NCBI RefSeq assembly: GCF_002177135.1
Contig: NZ_MWPH01000002.1
Location: 558,001-622,000 of the forward strand
Source of the DNA: Natronolimnobius baerhuensis
GTDB taxonomy: Archaea > Halobacteriota > Halobacteria > Halobacteriales > Natrialbaceae
Direction of reading: 5' to 3'
Length of the DNA stretch: 64,000 nt
Numbering within the stretch: the first letter of the stretch is position 1; every line of letters starts with the position of its first letter. A model generated the notes under the pieces. It did no database searches. It had not been told where the DNA came from and worked only from the letters and a program-made list of their open reading frames with translations. Below are positions 44,496 through 53,239 of the stretch, piece by piece. Made by a program: the position numbers and the translations under genes.

Positions 44496-45470
44496 TTACT
44501 GTGACGAGCCGTTCGTTATCGTCGTATGCGCACCGATGAGCGCGCCCGCGAGTGCGATATCCTCGAGGTGTGTGTTCTCGTCGATAATCGAACGCCGAAT
44601 CTCACTGTTCCGGACCGTCGCATCCGGGAAGATGACTGCGTGGTCGACAGTCGTCTCCTCGAGCGTGACGTCGCCCATGATGTGGACGTTGTCGCCGATG
44701 GTCGCATCCTCGAGCGTCGCGGAGTCGGCGACCAGCGAGTTGCCATCGAGGTGCCAGGCGACGGCGTCGAGGTAGCTCTCGGGTGTGCCGATGTCGAACC
44801 ACGCGCCTTCGAACGTGTAGGCGTAGGTCGCCTCGCGGTTTTGCAGCCACTGGACGAACCAGCCGGGTTCGTCGGGGTTGTTCCCCTCCTCGAGATAGGT
44901 TGGAAGCAAGTCGAGCGATTCCTTCGGGAACGCATAGCAGGCAATCGAGACGAGTGTCGAGTTCGGCTCGTCTGGTTTTTCCTGAAAGTCAACGACGCGG
45001 TCGTCCTCGAGGTCGACGAGACCGTAGGATTTTGCCTTTTCGCGCGAGCCAACGTCGTAGGCGGCAAGCGTCGGCGCGTCTTTCTCCTGGAAGTAGTCGA
45101 GAAATTCAGTGGTGTCGAAGCTAATCAGGTTGTCACCGGCGATAATGAGCAGGTCATCATCGACGTTTTCTCGCTCGATTAACTGTGCGAGCGCGCCGAC
45201 GACGCCGAATTTTTCGTCTTCGTCGGCAGTATCCTCGATTGACAGCGTTGGTTTCTCGAACTCACTCTCTGCCAGGTGGGCCTCGAACTCAGCCGCAAAG
45301 CGTTCGTTCGTGCTCACGAAGACCTCGTCAACTCGGTCGTCTGCCTCGAGTTCGACGAAGATACGGTCGATGACGGTCGACTCGCCGATTGGGAGGAACA
45401 TTTTGGGCCGATGCTTGGTGATCGGCCACAGCCGGGTCGCGTATCCGCCAGCAAGGACGACGGCTTTCAT
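44496..45470 (-). CDS. Sugar-phosphate nucleotidyltransferase
   Basis: A 324-residue NTP-transferase. The signature LAGGYATRLWPITKHRPK starts at residue 6, the metal aspartate is D113 or so in IIAGDNLISFD, and EKPDEP is near 178. The C terminus has left-handed beta-helix hexapeptides (DATIGDNVHIMGDVTLEE). It makes an NDP-sugar, perhaps dTDP-glucose, UDP-glucose or GDP-mannose; the base cannot be told. The ATG at 45470 fits the family start. Confidence 0.9.
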   Translation of the reverse strand: MKAVVLAGGYATRLWPITKHRPKMFLPIGESTVIDRIFVELEADDRVDEVFVSTNERFAAEFEAHLAESEFEKPTLSIEDTADEDEKFGVVGALAQLIERENVDDDLLIIAGDNLISFDTTEFLDYFQEKDAPTLAAYDVGSREKAKSYGLVDLEDDRVVDFQEKPDEPNSTLVSIACYAFPKESLDLLPTYLEEGNNPDEPGWFVQWLQNREATYAYTFEGAWFDIGTPESYLDAVAWHLDGNSLVADSATLEDATIGDNVHIMGDVTLEETTVDHAVIFPDATVRNSEIRRSIIDENTHLEDIALAGALIGAHTTITNGSSQ

Positions 45471-45574
45471 GCTCGCGATTTCGGCAGGCAACTGTAAGTC
45501 ACTTACCCTTTCAGCGTCTTTTTTCCACACTATCTTCTTCGTACAGTATCCGGGAGCGATCAGTTTGACATCCT

Positions 45575-45594
45575 CCCCGCGCTGAAGCGCGAGG
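45575..45594 (-). ncRNA. Right-end hairpin, likely part of omega RNA scaffold
   Basis: On the minus strand CCTCGCGCT-TC-AGCGCGGGG forms a 9-bp stem (one G-U pair) just before the element's right boundary. In TnpB systems the 3' part of the transcript plus this end folds into the guide RNA scaffold, and the bases after the boundary (45562 downward) act as the guide. The RNA is inferred. Confidence 0.55.
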
Positions 45595-45613
45595 ATTCCC
45601 GAGTGTTGGGATA

Positions 45614-46882
45614 TTACGGTTTGCAACCTGCTTGTTCGCCCGGTGCGAAACGCCCCGAGGTCTGATTGAACAAGTAGGCTACTGGCCGTGCCAAACGACC
45701 GTTACTCATATCCCCCGTAGGAGGATTCTGAGTTATCTTTCTTCGAATATTCACCGCTCCATTCACGTCTGCGTTCATTGTCGCACCACACGACTCACAG
45801 ATGTACAATCCACGCTCCACACGATTCGCGTCACGCTTCCGGCCACAGCACGAACACGTCTTGCTCGTATTTCGTTCACTTTTACAGTCAACAAGGATAC
45901 CGTATTCCTCCGCCTTGTATTCGAGCAACGTGGTGAATCGGTCAAACTCCCATCCGTGGAGTTTCTTGTTCCCGCGCTTCCCCCAGTTCCGCGAGTCACC
46001 GTTCTCGTCCTCACGAATCTGGCTTAAGTCACCGATAGCGATGCGACCGACTTCGTGGTCGATGCACTGCTCAACGATGTGTTTGGCGAGGGCGTGTAGG
46101 AAGTGGTCTTTTCGACACGAGAGTCTCTGTCGGGCGCGGAGCGCACGCTTCGATGGCCCGTTATCGCCCTCCGTGTCGTACTCGTCGCGGGTGAAGTAGT
46201 GCTTGTCCTGCTTCAAGACGTTCCCCGGATACAACTCGGCGTCACCGTCGTCGTAGGCGATGGCGAGGTAGTTGCTGATACCGAGGTCGATTCCAGCCGT
46301 GTTGTCGCCGGGTGCGTCCCCGACGGGAATTTCGACTTTGCAGACGAGGTGGAGTTCCCAGCGGTCGCCGTTCCACACGGCGCGAACTTGCTGGATGTTC
46401 TCCACGGTCACGTCCGGTCGCGTCTCGTATTCGACGAGGAGGAAGTCCGAGCGGTGCTGTTTGAGGTTGAATCCCTTGCTCAGGCGGATTTGGTTGTGTT
46501 TGGAATCGTGTTTGATGCCGTTCTGCTTCCACGTGACAGTAGAGCGTGGATGGTTGTCGCCTCGCTTTCTGTAGCCGGGTGGATTCGCGTCTCTGTCGCC
46601 GTTCTTGCGCTTTTTGAACCAACCGTTGAACGACTCAGCAAGCTCTTCTAGAACTCGCTGACTTGACTGAGAATGTAAGTCACTGTATCGTTCGTGGTCT
46701 TTTAGTTCGCGCTTGAGGTCGGCGTCGGACGGAATCTCGCCGGTTCCGTCCCACTCTTGTTGGATGTGGTAGCGGGCGACGTTCCACAGTTTCGATGCCG
46801 AGTGTCCGCAGTCATCGAGGTCGTCGCTCACTTGGGAGTGGTTGACGATTTTTGCTCGATAGGTGCGAGTTGTTTCCAGCAT
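45614..46882 (-). CDS. tnpB: TnpB-family RNA-guided nuclease (IS605 OrfB)
   Basis: A 422-residue TnpB. The RuvC-I aspartate is D199 in AGIDLG. The RuvC-II position reads IGDLSQIRE (D285 where most TnpB have Glu). The zinc finger is C343/C346 and C362/C365, and the RuvC-III aspartate is D372 in NADVNGA. The N-terminal recognition domain contains SASKLWNVARYHIQQEW. Length is normal. It is intact apart from the changed RuvC-II residue. Flanking end structures support a mobile element. Active cutting is uncertain. Confidence 0.92.
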   Translation of the reverse strand: MLETTRTYRAKIVNHSQVSDDLDDCGHSASKLWNVARYHIQQEWDGTGEIPSDADLKRELKDHERYSDLHSQSSQRVLEELAESFNGWFKKRKNGDRDANPPGYRKRGDNHPRSTVTWKQNGIKHDSKHNQIRLSKGFNLKQHRSDFLLVEYETRPDVTVENIQQVRAVWNGDRWELHLVCKVEIPVGDAPGDNTAGIDLGISNYLAIAYDDGDAELYPGNVLKQDKHYFTRDEYDTEGDNGPSKRALRARQRLSCRKDHFLHALAKHIVEQCIDHEVGRIAIGDLSQIREDENGDSRNWGKRGNKKLHGWEFDRFTTLLEYKAEEYGILVDCKSERNTSKTCSCCGRKRDANRVERGLYICESCGATMNADVNGAVNIRRKITQNPPTGDMSNGRLARPVAYLFNQTSGRFAPGEQAGCKP

Positions 46883-46893
46883 CTTACTGTGTT

Positions 46894-46907
46894 CATAAGC
46901 ACTTATG
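46894..46907. repeat. Left-end hairpin of the TnpB element
   Basis: CATAAG at 46894-46899 and CTTATG at 46902-46907 form a 6-bp stem with a CA loop, 12 bp before the tnpB start. IS605-family left ends carry such hairpins near the cleavage site recognised by TnpA. Confidence 0.5.
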
Positions 46908-47004
46908 GGATGTTCCGTATTAAAGATAGTGATTGAGCGTGGAATATCCAGCCGTGCAGTAATCGGTGGTTTGCGTCATCCAGTGACGGCGCGTATCCCC
47001 GTCC

Positions 47005-47070
47005 CCAGAAATCTTTGATTTCTGGTGTGCGAACGAGACGCGAAGCGTCTCGTCAACGCCGTAAACGGCG
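47005..47070. repeat. Second hairpin cluster (three stems)
   Basis: CCAGAAATC-TTT-GATTTCTGG at 47005-47025, ACGAGACGC-GAA-GCGTCTCGT at 47033-47053 and CGCCG-TAAA-CGGCG at 47057-47070. The first shares its AGAAATC/GATTTCT arms with the hairpin at 14521 in the large array. Located between the TnpB element and the HTH-zinc ribbon gene. Confidence 0.75.
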
Positions 47071-47093
47071 AGGTTTTGCGCCTGTTCATCCCA

Positions 47094-47104
47094 TCAGTAT
47101 AAAC
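47094..47104 (+). promoter_or_regulatory. TATA box of the 47128 gene
   Basis: CAGTATAAACC about 28 bp before the ATG at 47128 predicts a leaderless transcript and supports that start. Confidence 0.6.
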
Positions 47105-47127
47105 CGCCAACCGACGTGGCTGTTGCT

Positions 47128-47424
47128 ATGCGAGAGGCTGATGAAACGACGCGACAGCAACTCCGCGAGTTGTTGCGAGTCGAACCGGCGACGCCGAGTG
47201 AACTGGCCGTCGAACTCGATCTGACACCGCACGCTATTGTTGGCCACCTCGAGCATGTCTCCCAGTCGGTCGACGGCAACGACGCTGACGAGCAGTTTCT
47301 CGTTGCGCCACCAACGTGTCGCGACTGTGGCTTTGACGACTACGACGAGTTGTTGAATCTCCCCTCGCGTTGTCCGTCCTGCAAGAGCGAATCAATCGCA
47401 GAACCAGCGTTCACGATTGACTAG
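47128..47424 (+). CDS. HTH plus zinc-ribbon transcriptional regulator
   Basis: A 98-residue protein: a winged helix (about 1-60, PSELAVELDLTPHAIVGHLEHV) and a C-terminal zinc ribbon (C-x-x-C in CRDCGF and CPSCKSE). This fusion is a known archaeal regulator type (COG3357-like). Targets are unknown. Leaderless promoter upstream; start ATG at 47128. Confidence 0.85.
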   Translation: MREADETTRQQLRELLRVEPATPSELAVELDLTPHAIVGHLEHVSQSVDGNDADEQFLVAPPTCRDCGFDDYDELLNLPSRCPSCKSESIAEPAFTID

Positions 47425-47651
47425 ATTTCTCGAGTTGTCGAGCATAGAACTGTGACTGTCGCCGTATCAGGGCCGCAGATGCCCGTTAGTAGCGGATAGC
47501 AGCACGCCGCTGTTCGTCTCTAATTCGACACGCATATTTAGCGCCGTGGCGAGAACCCGGTACGAACCCTCGAGCAAGCGCCACGAATGCCGCGTTCCCG
47601 AACGAATTCGGCTGGCACGTTCTCGTCACCGGGGATGGTCCTCGAGGGGCC

Positions 47652-47656
47652 GGAGG
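47652..47656 (+). promoter_or_regulatory. Shine-Dalgarno for the 47663 gene
   Basis: GGAGG ends 6 bp before the ATG at 47663, an unusually good ribosome site for this window. It decides the start and implies a leadered mRNA, possibly from a CATATTTA TATA box near 47532. Confidence 0.6.
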
Positions 47657-47662
47657 ATATGC

Positions 47663-48019
47663 ATGACAGCTACGCCAGATTCAACGGTCGACTGCACCGA
47701 GACAGTCGTGTCGATCCTCGAGTGGCTCGAGCAGTGCGAGGTGTCACCTGAGGCGGTTGATGAAGCCCTCGGGGTTTTGTCGAACAGCCGACGGCGACGC
47801 TTCCTCGAAGTCATGCGGACCTACGACGAGGAGATCACCCTGCCGGATGCAGCCGAAGAGGTTGCCGTTCGGGAATCCGGCAGTACAGTCCAGGAACTGT
47901 CGGCTGACCGGGTTGCAAACGTCTATCTCTCACTCTATCACGACCACTTGCCGCGTCTGATCGATGCCGGCTTGCTCGAGTACGACCAGGAGCGCGACCT
48001 GGTTTGGCCGACTTTTTAG
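47663..48019 (+). CDS. DUF7344-type winged-helix protein
   Basis: A 118-residue protein with the family motif LSNSRRRRFLEVM at about 43-55, then a helix-turn-helix ending in GLLEYDQERDLVWP. It is a paralogue of the protein at 1581. The GGAGG six bases upstream fixes the ATG at 47663 rather than the longer GTG start. Function is unknown; a DNA-binding regulator is likely. Confidence 0.78.
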   Translation: MTATPDSTVDCTETVVSILEWLEQCEVSPEAVDEALGVLSNSRRRRFLEVMRTYDEEITLPDAAEEVAVRESGSTVQELSADRVANVYLSLYHDHLPRLIDAGLLEYDQERDLVWPTF

Positions 48020-48132
48020 GGGCTATCGCGCGTGGACGGCGTCGAACAACACGAACACGACCGCCAGAGACGTGTCAACGTGTTACCGAATGTCTGACGG
48101 AGCTTTAACACGTCCACAACGTAACGAGGTCT

Positions 48133-49332
48133 ATGGACTCCCTTCTCATCTATGGGTCGTATGGCTATACGGGGCGTCTGGTCGCGCACGAAGCAGTTAC
48201 ACGAGGAGGGGAGGAAGATGAATCGGGTACGCCGACACTTGCTGGTCGCGACGGCCAGGCGGTCAGCGAACAGGCAACACACCTCGGCGTCGAGGGGCGA
48301 CAACTCGCACTCGAGGACGATCTCACAGCCGTCCTCGAGGAGTTTGACGCCGTCTTGAACTGCGCGGGACCGTTTACCGAGACGGTCGATCCGATGACCG
48401 AGGCCTGCCTCGAGACTGGGACCGACTATCTCGATGTGACCGGCGAGGTCGCTGTGTTCGAGCGACTGCGCCAGCGTGATCGGGAGGCACGAGACGCCGG
48501 CGTGACGATGGTCCCCGGTGTCGGCTTCGAGGTCGTTCCCTCGGATTGTCTGGCTGCGATGCTCGCCGAGTGCCTGCCAACTGCAGACAGCCTCACACTC
48601 GGCGTCGAGGCGAGCGGCCCGCCCTCGAGTGGGACGGCGCGAACGGTTCTCGACCTGCTCGCTGACGGTGGGATCGTCCGACACAACGGTCGGCTCATCA
48701 AGGTCCCAGCCGGCTTTCGAACGCGCAAACTTGACTTTGGCAATGGCCCGACAGATGCGGTCTCAGTCCCCTGGGGTGACGTCGTTACCGCACCGTACAG
48801 CGCCGGTGTCGACTCGGTCGAGGTCTACGCCAGTGCGCCCTCGTGGGCGGGCCACGCACTCGCTGCACTCGAGTCGGTCAGTTGCGTCCTCACCTGTGGA
48901 CCAGTCGAGCGCGTCCTCGAGCGCAGCCTCGAGACAGTCATCGACGGCCCTGACGAGCAGACGCTGGCGACTGACCGGGCCGTCATCTGGGGCGAATTGA
49001 CCGACGAGGACGGACAGCGGGCAACGGCTAGACTCGAGACGCCAAATCCCTACGCACTGACGGCACAGTCTGCAGTGTCGGCTGCCGAACGCGTACTCGG
49101 CTGCGAGTCGGACGGCGGCGACGAGCGCGCCATTCAACCCGGCTTCCAGACGCCGGCAACAGCCTTTGGCAGCGAGTTCGTCCTCGAGTTCGAGGGCGTC
49201 GACTACGAGCTACTCGCAGTGCCCGCGTCCACTGCATCCAGTGACGGTGACGACACCACCGGCGCTGACGACCTGGCAGACGACGAGGCGGTGGGAAACG
49301 AGACGAGACGCCTTCTCGAGAGTGACGACTGA
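48133..49332 (+). CDS. Saccharopine dehydrogenase-like (trans-acting enoyl reductase-type) protein
   Basis: A 399-residue protein. The N-terminal Rossmann motif YGSYGYTGRLVA at 7-18 binds NAD(P). AVLNCAGPF near 77, DYLDVTGE near 98 and VPGVGFEVVPSDCLA near 125 match the saccharopine dehydrogenase/LSC family. In archaea these act on unknown acyl or lipid substrates; lysine biosynthesis is unlikely given no neighbours. An acidic tail is present. Confidence 0.82.
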   Translation: MDSLLIYGSYGYTGRLVAHEAVTRGGEEDESGTPTLAGRDGQAVSEQATHLGVEGRQLALEDDLTAVLEEFDAVLNCAGPFTETVDPMTEACLETGTDYLDVTGEVAVFERLRQRDREARDAGVTMVPGVGFEVVPSDCLAAMLAECLPTADSLTLGVEASGPPSSGTARTVLDLLADGGIVRHNGRLIKVPAGFRTRKLDFGNGPTDAVSVPWGDVVTAPYSAGVDSVEVYASAPSWAGHALAALESVSCVLTCGPVERVLERSLETVIDGPDEQTLATDRAVIWGELTDEDGQRATARLETPNPYALTAQSAVSAAERVLGCESDGGDERAIQPGFQTPATAFGSEFVLEFEGVDYELLAVPASTASSDGDDTTGADDLADDEAVGNETRRLLESDD

Positions 49333-49334
49333 TT

Positions 49335-50750
49335 TTACTTCGCCGAGTCGTCCGTCCCTGACGCTTCACCCGGTGTACTGCCGCGTTCGTCCATCATGGC
49401 CTGTGTGCGGTCGACCCATGCGCCGCGGTAAAAGCCGACGGCGACGTAGATCGTCGCCCACAGGTAGTAGATGATGATCGAGGCGTAGATGGCTGGCACG
49501 CCGAACTCGAGGACGACGCCGAAGACGTACGAAATCCCGAGCATCCCAAAGAGCATCCCAGTGATGCGGGCGATAAACGGCGTCTTGGTGTCACTGCCGC
49601 TCGTCAGCGCGCCTGCAAGCACCGTGTAGAGTACGGTCAGAGGCGCGGCAAGCGCGTACGCCGCAGCGAAGTTGGCCGCGTAGAACCGCGTTTCCGGATC
49701 GTCGGTGAAGAAGCCGACGAACCACTCGGCACCGATGAACAACACGACGCCGAGGCTGCCCACCGTCACGAGTCCAAGCAGCGCCGCCGCCCAGCCATTG
49801 TACCGTGCGCCCGCTGGGTCACCCTCGCCGAGCGTCTGGCCGACAATAATGCTCGTCCCCGTGCGATACCCTCGAGAGAGCGGCGCGGTGATCTGCTGGT
49901 AGACGCGCTGGCCAATCTGGTAGGCGGCGTTGACTTCCGTCCCAAACAGCAACAGGATGGCGTTGAACGGGAACGCGATCACGGTCGAGCCGAGCCCCTC
50001 GACGATTCGCGGGGCGCTGATTGTGAGCAACTGCTTGGTGACGGTCCACTGACGCGGGCGGATGAAACCAGCAGGCGTCCAGGGACTGGCGATTGCTGCG
50101 AGCAACGCGAGCGCAGAGAAGACGTTCCCGAACGCGGTCGCGATACCGACCCCGATAATGTTGAGTTCGGGTGCCATCCCGAGTCCCAAGCCGAGCGTGA
50201 GCGTGCCGACGATGTTGAGCGCGTTCGAGACACCGTTGATGTACATCGGCGTGCGCGTGTCGCCAGCGCCCTGTATCGACCGTGCAGCGACGAGTGCAAC
50301 GTGGCGGGCAGGTGTTGTTGCGAAGATGATTGCAAGATAGATACCACCCTGTCTGGCAACCTCCGATTCTGCGCCCAGCAGCGCAATTGCCCACTCACCG
50401 AGCAGAAAGCCAAAGAAGACAAATGGAACGCCGGCAACCGCCCCAAGGACGAGTGCCTGTGTAATTGCCTCGTCTCGATTCGCCGTCGCCCCACTGCCAG
50501 TATCCTGACTCGAGAGGGCGATGACGCCACTCCCCAGTCCGAGTCCGATCCGAAGCGGGAGTCGAGCGTAGAGGTCCGCGAGGCCGACCGCTGCGACCGC
50601 TGCCGGTGAAAAGAGGCCGGTCACTGCGATATCGGTCGTCCGCATCAGCGTTCGGAGGAACTGCTCGACCATCACTGGCCACGAGAGATCGAACACCCGT
50701 CGCCAGACGGCGTAGAGCCGGTCGCGTCCTCCGGAAAGCACGCACGACAC
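49335..50750 (-). CDS. MATE-family efflux transporter
   Basis: A 471-residue transporter with twelve predicted helices in two repeats, beginning with LSWPVMVEQFLRTLMRTTDIA and the second half with ISAPRIVEGLGSTVIAFPF. It exports drugs or metabolites with Na+ or H+. The start GTG at 50750 is near other GTG codons and is somewhat uncertain. It is convergent with the dehydrogenase, 3 bp apart. Confidence 0.92.
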   Translation of the reverse strand: MSCVLSGGRDRLYAVWRRVFDLSWPVMVEQFLRTLMRTTDIAVTGLFSPAAVAAVGLADLYARLPLRIGLGLGSGVIALSSQDTGSGATANRDEAITQALVLGAVAGVPFVFFGFLLGEWAIALLGAESEVARQGGIYLAIIFATTPARHVALVAARSIQGAGDTRTPMYINGVSNALNIVGTLTLGLGLGMAPELNIIGVGIATAFGNVFSALALLAAIASPWTPAGFIRPRQWTVTKQLLTISAPRIVEGLGSTVIAFPFNAILLLFGTEVNAAYQIGQRVYQQITAPLSRGYRTGTSIIVGQTLGEGDPAGARYNGWAAALLGLVTVGSLGVVLFIGAEWFVGFFTDDPETRFYAANFAAAYALAAPLTVLYTVLAGALTSGSDTKTPFIARITGMLFGMLGISYVFGVVLEFGVPAIYASIIIYYLWATIYVAVGFYRGAWVDRTQAMMDERGSTPGEASGTDDSAK

Positions 50751-50843
50751 TCGCCGCTTCCGGTGCTTGAAGCTGTTGAAGCCGGCATTCGATGGTTCCC
50801 ACCGGAGCAGAACGTATATTTGCGAATGGGCGAAGATGAGTGT

Positions 50844-51329
50844 ATGGGTGAGGATGGGATTGCACTCGACGATATCGATCAGGGGATTTTACAGCAATTA
50901 CAGCACGATGCGCGGAACAACACGACACGAGAGATTGGGGAATCTGTCGGCGTCTCCGCGGGAACGGTCAGAAACCGACTGGAAAAACTCGAGGAGTCAG
51001 GGGTTATCCGTGGCTACATACCGACCATCGATTACGAAGCAGCGGGCTACCAGCTCGTCATGCTGTTTACGTGTACAGCGAGCGAACCGACGAACTTTCT
51101 GACGCGAGAACTGCTCGAGATTCACGGCGTTGTCTCGGTTCGGAAACTACTGGCTGGCGAGGAGAACTACCATGTGACCGTTGTTGGCTCGGATACCGAC
51201 GAGATCGATACCATTGCAACCGCGGTTCGCGACTGCGGTCTCGAGGTTGTCCGTGCTGATGTGATCGACGAACAACACCAGCAGCCGTTTACTCACGTCG
51301 GCAAAGAGGGTCCACAGGACAATAGATAA
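50844..51329 (+). CDS. Lrp/AsnC-family transcriptional regulator
   Basis: A 161-residue regulator: HTH in residues about 5-55 (LDDIDQGILQQLQHDARNNTTREIGE, VRNRLEKLEESGVIRGY) and an Lrp-like RAM/effector-binding domain with LEIHGVVSVRKLLAGEENY. A TATA-like ACGTATATTTG about 30 bp upstream supports the ATG at 50844 over the one at 50826. It is divergent from the MATE gene, which it may control. Confidence 0.9.
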   Translation: MGEDGIALDDIDQGILQQLQHDARNNTTREIGESVGVSAGTVRNRLEKLEESGVIRGYIPTIDYEAAGYQLVMLFTCTASEPTNFLTRELLEIHGVVSVRKLLAGEENYHVTVVGSDTDEIDTIATAVRDCGLEVVRADVIDEQHQQPFTHVGKEGPQDNR

Positions 51330-51431
51330 TTCCCCACAATAACGCTTCGAAATTAGTAATTGTCTGGCAAATCATTCGGTCCATGGACAACTGAAGGCGA
51401 GGGTTTATTTACACTCGGTGGGAGTAATCTG

Positions 51432-51905
51432 ATGATGGGCCGTCCCGCAACTGGGTCACAGTCACCACACAGGCCTGCTGATGAGCCTGTACAGGTCGTT
51501 CTTATCGAAGATGACCCAGACGATGTTCGTCGGATACGTGCCGGATTCGCCGAGATGGAGTTCGAGTACGTGATCGAGGTCTACACGACCGGTAATGAGG
51601 CACTAGACGCACTCCTCAAGGCACGGCCGCAAACGCTTCCCGATTTTATCCTCCTCGATCTCAGCCTTCCCGATATGAATGGCGACGATATTCTCGAGAC
51701 GATAGCGACCGAATCGAAACTGCGCCACCTCCCGGTGATCGTGCTCACGAACTCGGATGAAACTGCGGACATCGAGCGCAGTTATGCCACCGCAGCAAAC
51801 GCCTACGTGACAAAACCATCCGATGCTGACGGATTTACGTCGATCATCAACGCCATCGAACGGTTCTGGATCAAACAGGCACAGTTGCCGCCGACACACG
51901 GCTGA
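51432..51905 (+). CDS. Response regulator, receiver domain only
   Basis: A 157-residue protein with one CheY-like receiver domain: acidic pocket VLIEDDPDD, phospho-aspartate in LLDLSLPDMNG, conserved threonine in VLTNSDE and lysine in YVTKP. There is no output domain. Haloarchaeal stand-alone receivers often relay between histidine kinases. Start: ATG at 51432 or 51435. Confidence 0.92.
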   Translation: MMGRPATGSQSPHRPADEPVQVVLIEDDPDDVRRIRAGFAEMEFEYVIEVYTTGNEALDALLKARPQTLPDFILLDLSLPDMNGDDILETIATESKLRHLPVIVLTNSDETADIERSYATAANAYVTKPSDADGFTSIINAIERFWIKQAQLPPTHG

Positions 51906-51917
51906 CACGCCACCGAC

Positions 51918-52811
51918 TTATTCGTCAGCCTCGCTGTAACACCGCTTCTCGACGCGTTCATCATAGTGCCGCGCGAGTTGCTCCGTGATCGGGCCACCAC
52001 CAATCGAGTGTCCATCGAGCGTCGCAATCGGGCGTAGTTCCCACGTCCGATTAGTCAAAAACGCCTCATCAGCACTGCGGACGTCTGTGAGGTCGTATTC
52101 ACCCGCTCGAGTCTCGAGTCCGACTGTCCTAGCGCCCTCGAGAACCAACTCGCGGGTGATTCCTGGCAACACGTCGGCCTCGAGCGTCGGCGTGTGTACC
52201 ACGCCATCCGCGACGAAAAACAGGTTGCTCGTCGCGCCTTCGGCAACGGAGCCCGAACAATCCAACATAAGCGCCTCGTCCGCCGGCTCATCACTCGCCT
52301 GGAGTTCCGTGCGTGCGAGAATGCCGTTCAGGTAATTGTGCGTCTTCGCCGTCGCTGGCACCGACGCCGCGGGAACGCGTCGCGTCTCAACTGATTGCAC
52401 CGTTGCTGGCTCGTCCCAGACGGGTTCCCCCTCGAGGCCACCACGCGGGAGCGGTGTGACGTAGATGACGACGGTTGGATCGACCGCGGGCTGTGGCGTG
52501 AGTTTGCCCGGCTGAACGCCACGGGTAATCGACAGCCGCACGTAGGCGTCCGCGAGGTCGTTCGCCGCGAGCGTCTCGTCGATCCGCGCGCGGAGGTCGT
52601 TGTCCGAGAGCCCGTGGGAAAGCGAGAGGGCTTTACAGGTGCGCTCGAGTCGTTCGCGGTGGCGATCCCATGCGAAAATCGTGCCGCCGTAGGCGCGCAT
52701 GGTCTCGAAGGCGGCGTCACCGTAGCGAAAGCCACGGTCGTCAACGCTGACGGTCGCCTCGCTCGCGGGAACGAGGTCGCCGTCGACGTGGTAGATTGGG
52801 TCATCGGTCAT
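51918..52811 (-). CDS. pabC: Aminodeoxychorismate lyase (class IV aminotransferase)
   Basis: A 297-residue fold-type IV PLP enzyme. The PLP lysine is K156 (ATAKTHNYL), and the cofactor loop GVLPG-type is VLPGITRELV near 212. It should release p-aminobenzoate and pyruvate from aminodeoxychorismate. A branched-chain or D-amino acid aminotransferase is the alternative, but orientation and order after pabB-pabA favour pabC. It is now separated from pabA by about 1.8 kb of unrelated DNA. Confidence 0.82.
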   Translation of the reverse strand: MTDDPIYHVDGDLVPASEATVSVDDRGFRYGDAAFETMRAYGGTIFAWDRHRERLERTCKALSLSHGLSDNDLRARIDETLAANDLADAYVRLSITRGVQPGKLTPQPAVDPTVVIYVTPLPRGGLEGEPVWDEPATVQSVETRRVPAASVPATAKTHNYLNGILARTELQASDEPADEALMLDCSGSVAEGATSNLFFVADGVVHTPTLEADVLPGITRELVLEGARTVGLETRAGEYDLTDVRSADEAFLTNRTWELRPIATLDGHSIGGGPITEQLARHYDERVEKRCYSEADE

Positions 52812-53239
52812 CGGCTGTTCTTGGGTCGTCTCGTCGTGGTACTCGGAGTACTATCAACCCCACTATCCAGTCTCATCTTCGCTGACAAAATGCCGGAGGC
52901 TGCCCTGTCGAAATCCTCAGTCACGGATAGGGTTCAGGAGTCGTGTTGCACAGACAGCGCAACTGTGACTTGAGCGGAGAGGTAATGACTGTAGAAGAGC
53001 GAATGCTCAGTGCATAGCGTGTATTGCTCACTAACTGGCTAGCCAGCAGTACGTTGATCCCCTGTTCAGACCGGACGGCCTTCTACCAGAAGTGAACCTA
53101 CGTGTCTATATAGTAGTATTTTCAATCCATCGTCTATTACCCGTCACATACTGTTTGGAGAATGACGATCTGTCTGCCATTTTTTGACTTGCTGTTGCTG
53201 GCCGAAGAATACTGCCTGTAGGACTCCTAATAAGACGTG
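52812..53239. other. Gene-free AT-richer gap at the left of the insert
   Basis: About 430 bp without a supported gene, clearly more AT-rich than the flanks, including runs such as TATATAGTAGTATTTTC near 53105. I see promoter-like sequences but no repeat or RNA structure I can name. It is the left part of the block separating pabC from pabA. Confidence 0.5.

Larger units (their letters stand above)
45563..46925 (-). mobile_element. Solo IS200/IS605-type TnpB element (IS1341-like)
   Basis: About 1.36 kb containing only tnpB. The right end (minus strand reading) closes with the hairpin at 45575-45594 followed by GGAGGATGTCAA. The left end has CATAAG-CA-CTTATG (46894-46907) just before tnpB. No tnpA is present, so it would move only in trans. 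It sits in intergenic DNA between a sugar nucleotidyltransferase and an HTH gene. The exact left boundary (about 46910-46930) is estimated. Confidence 0.7.
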
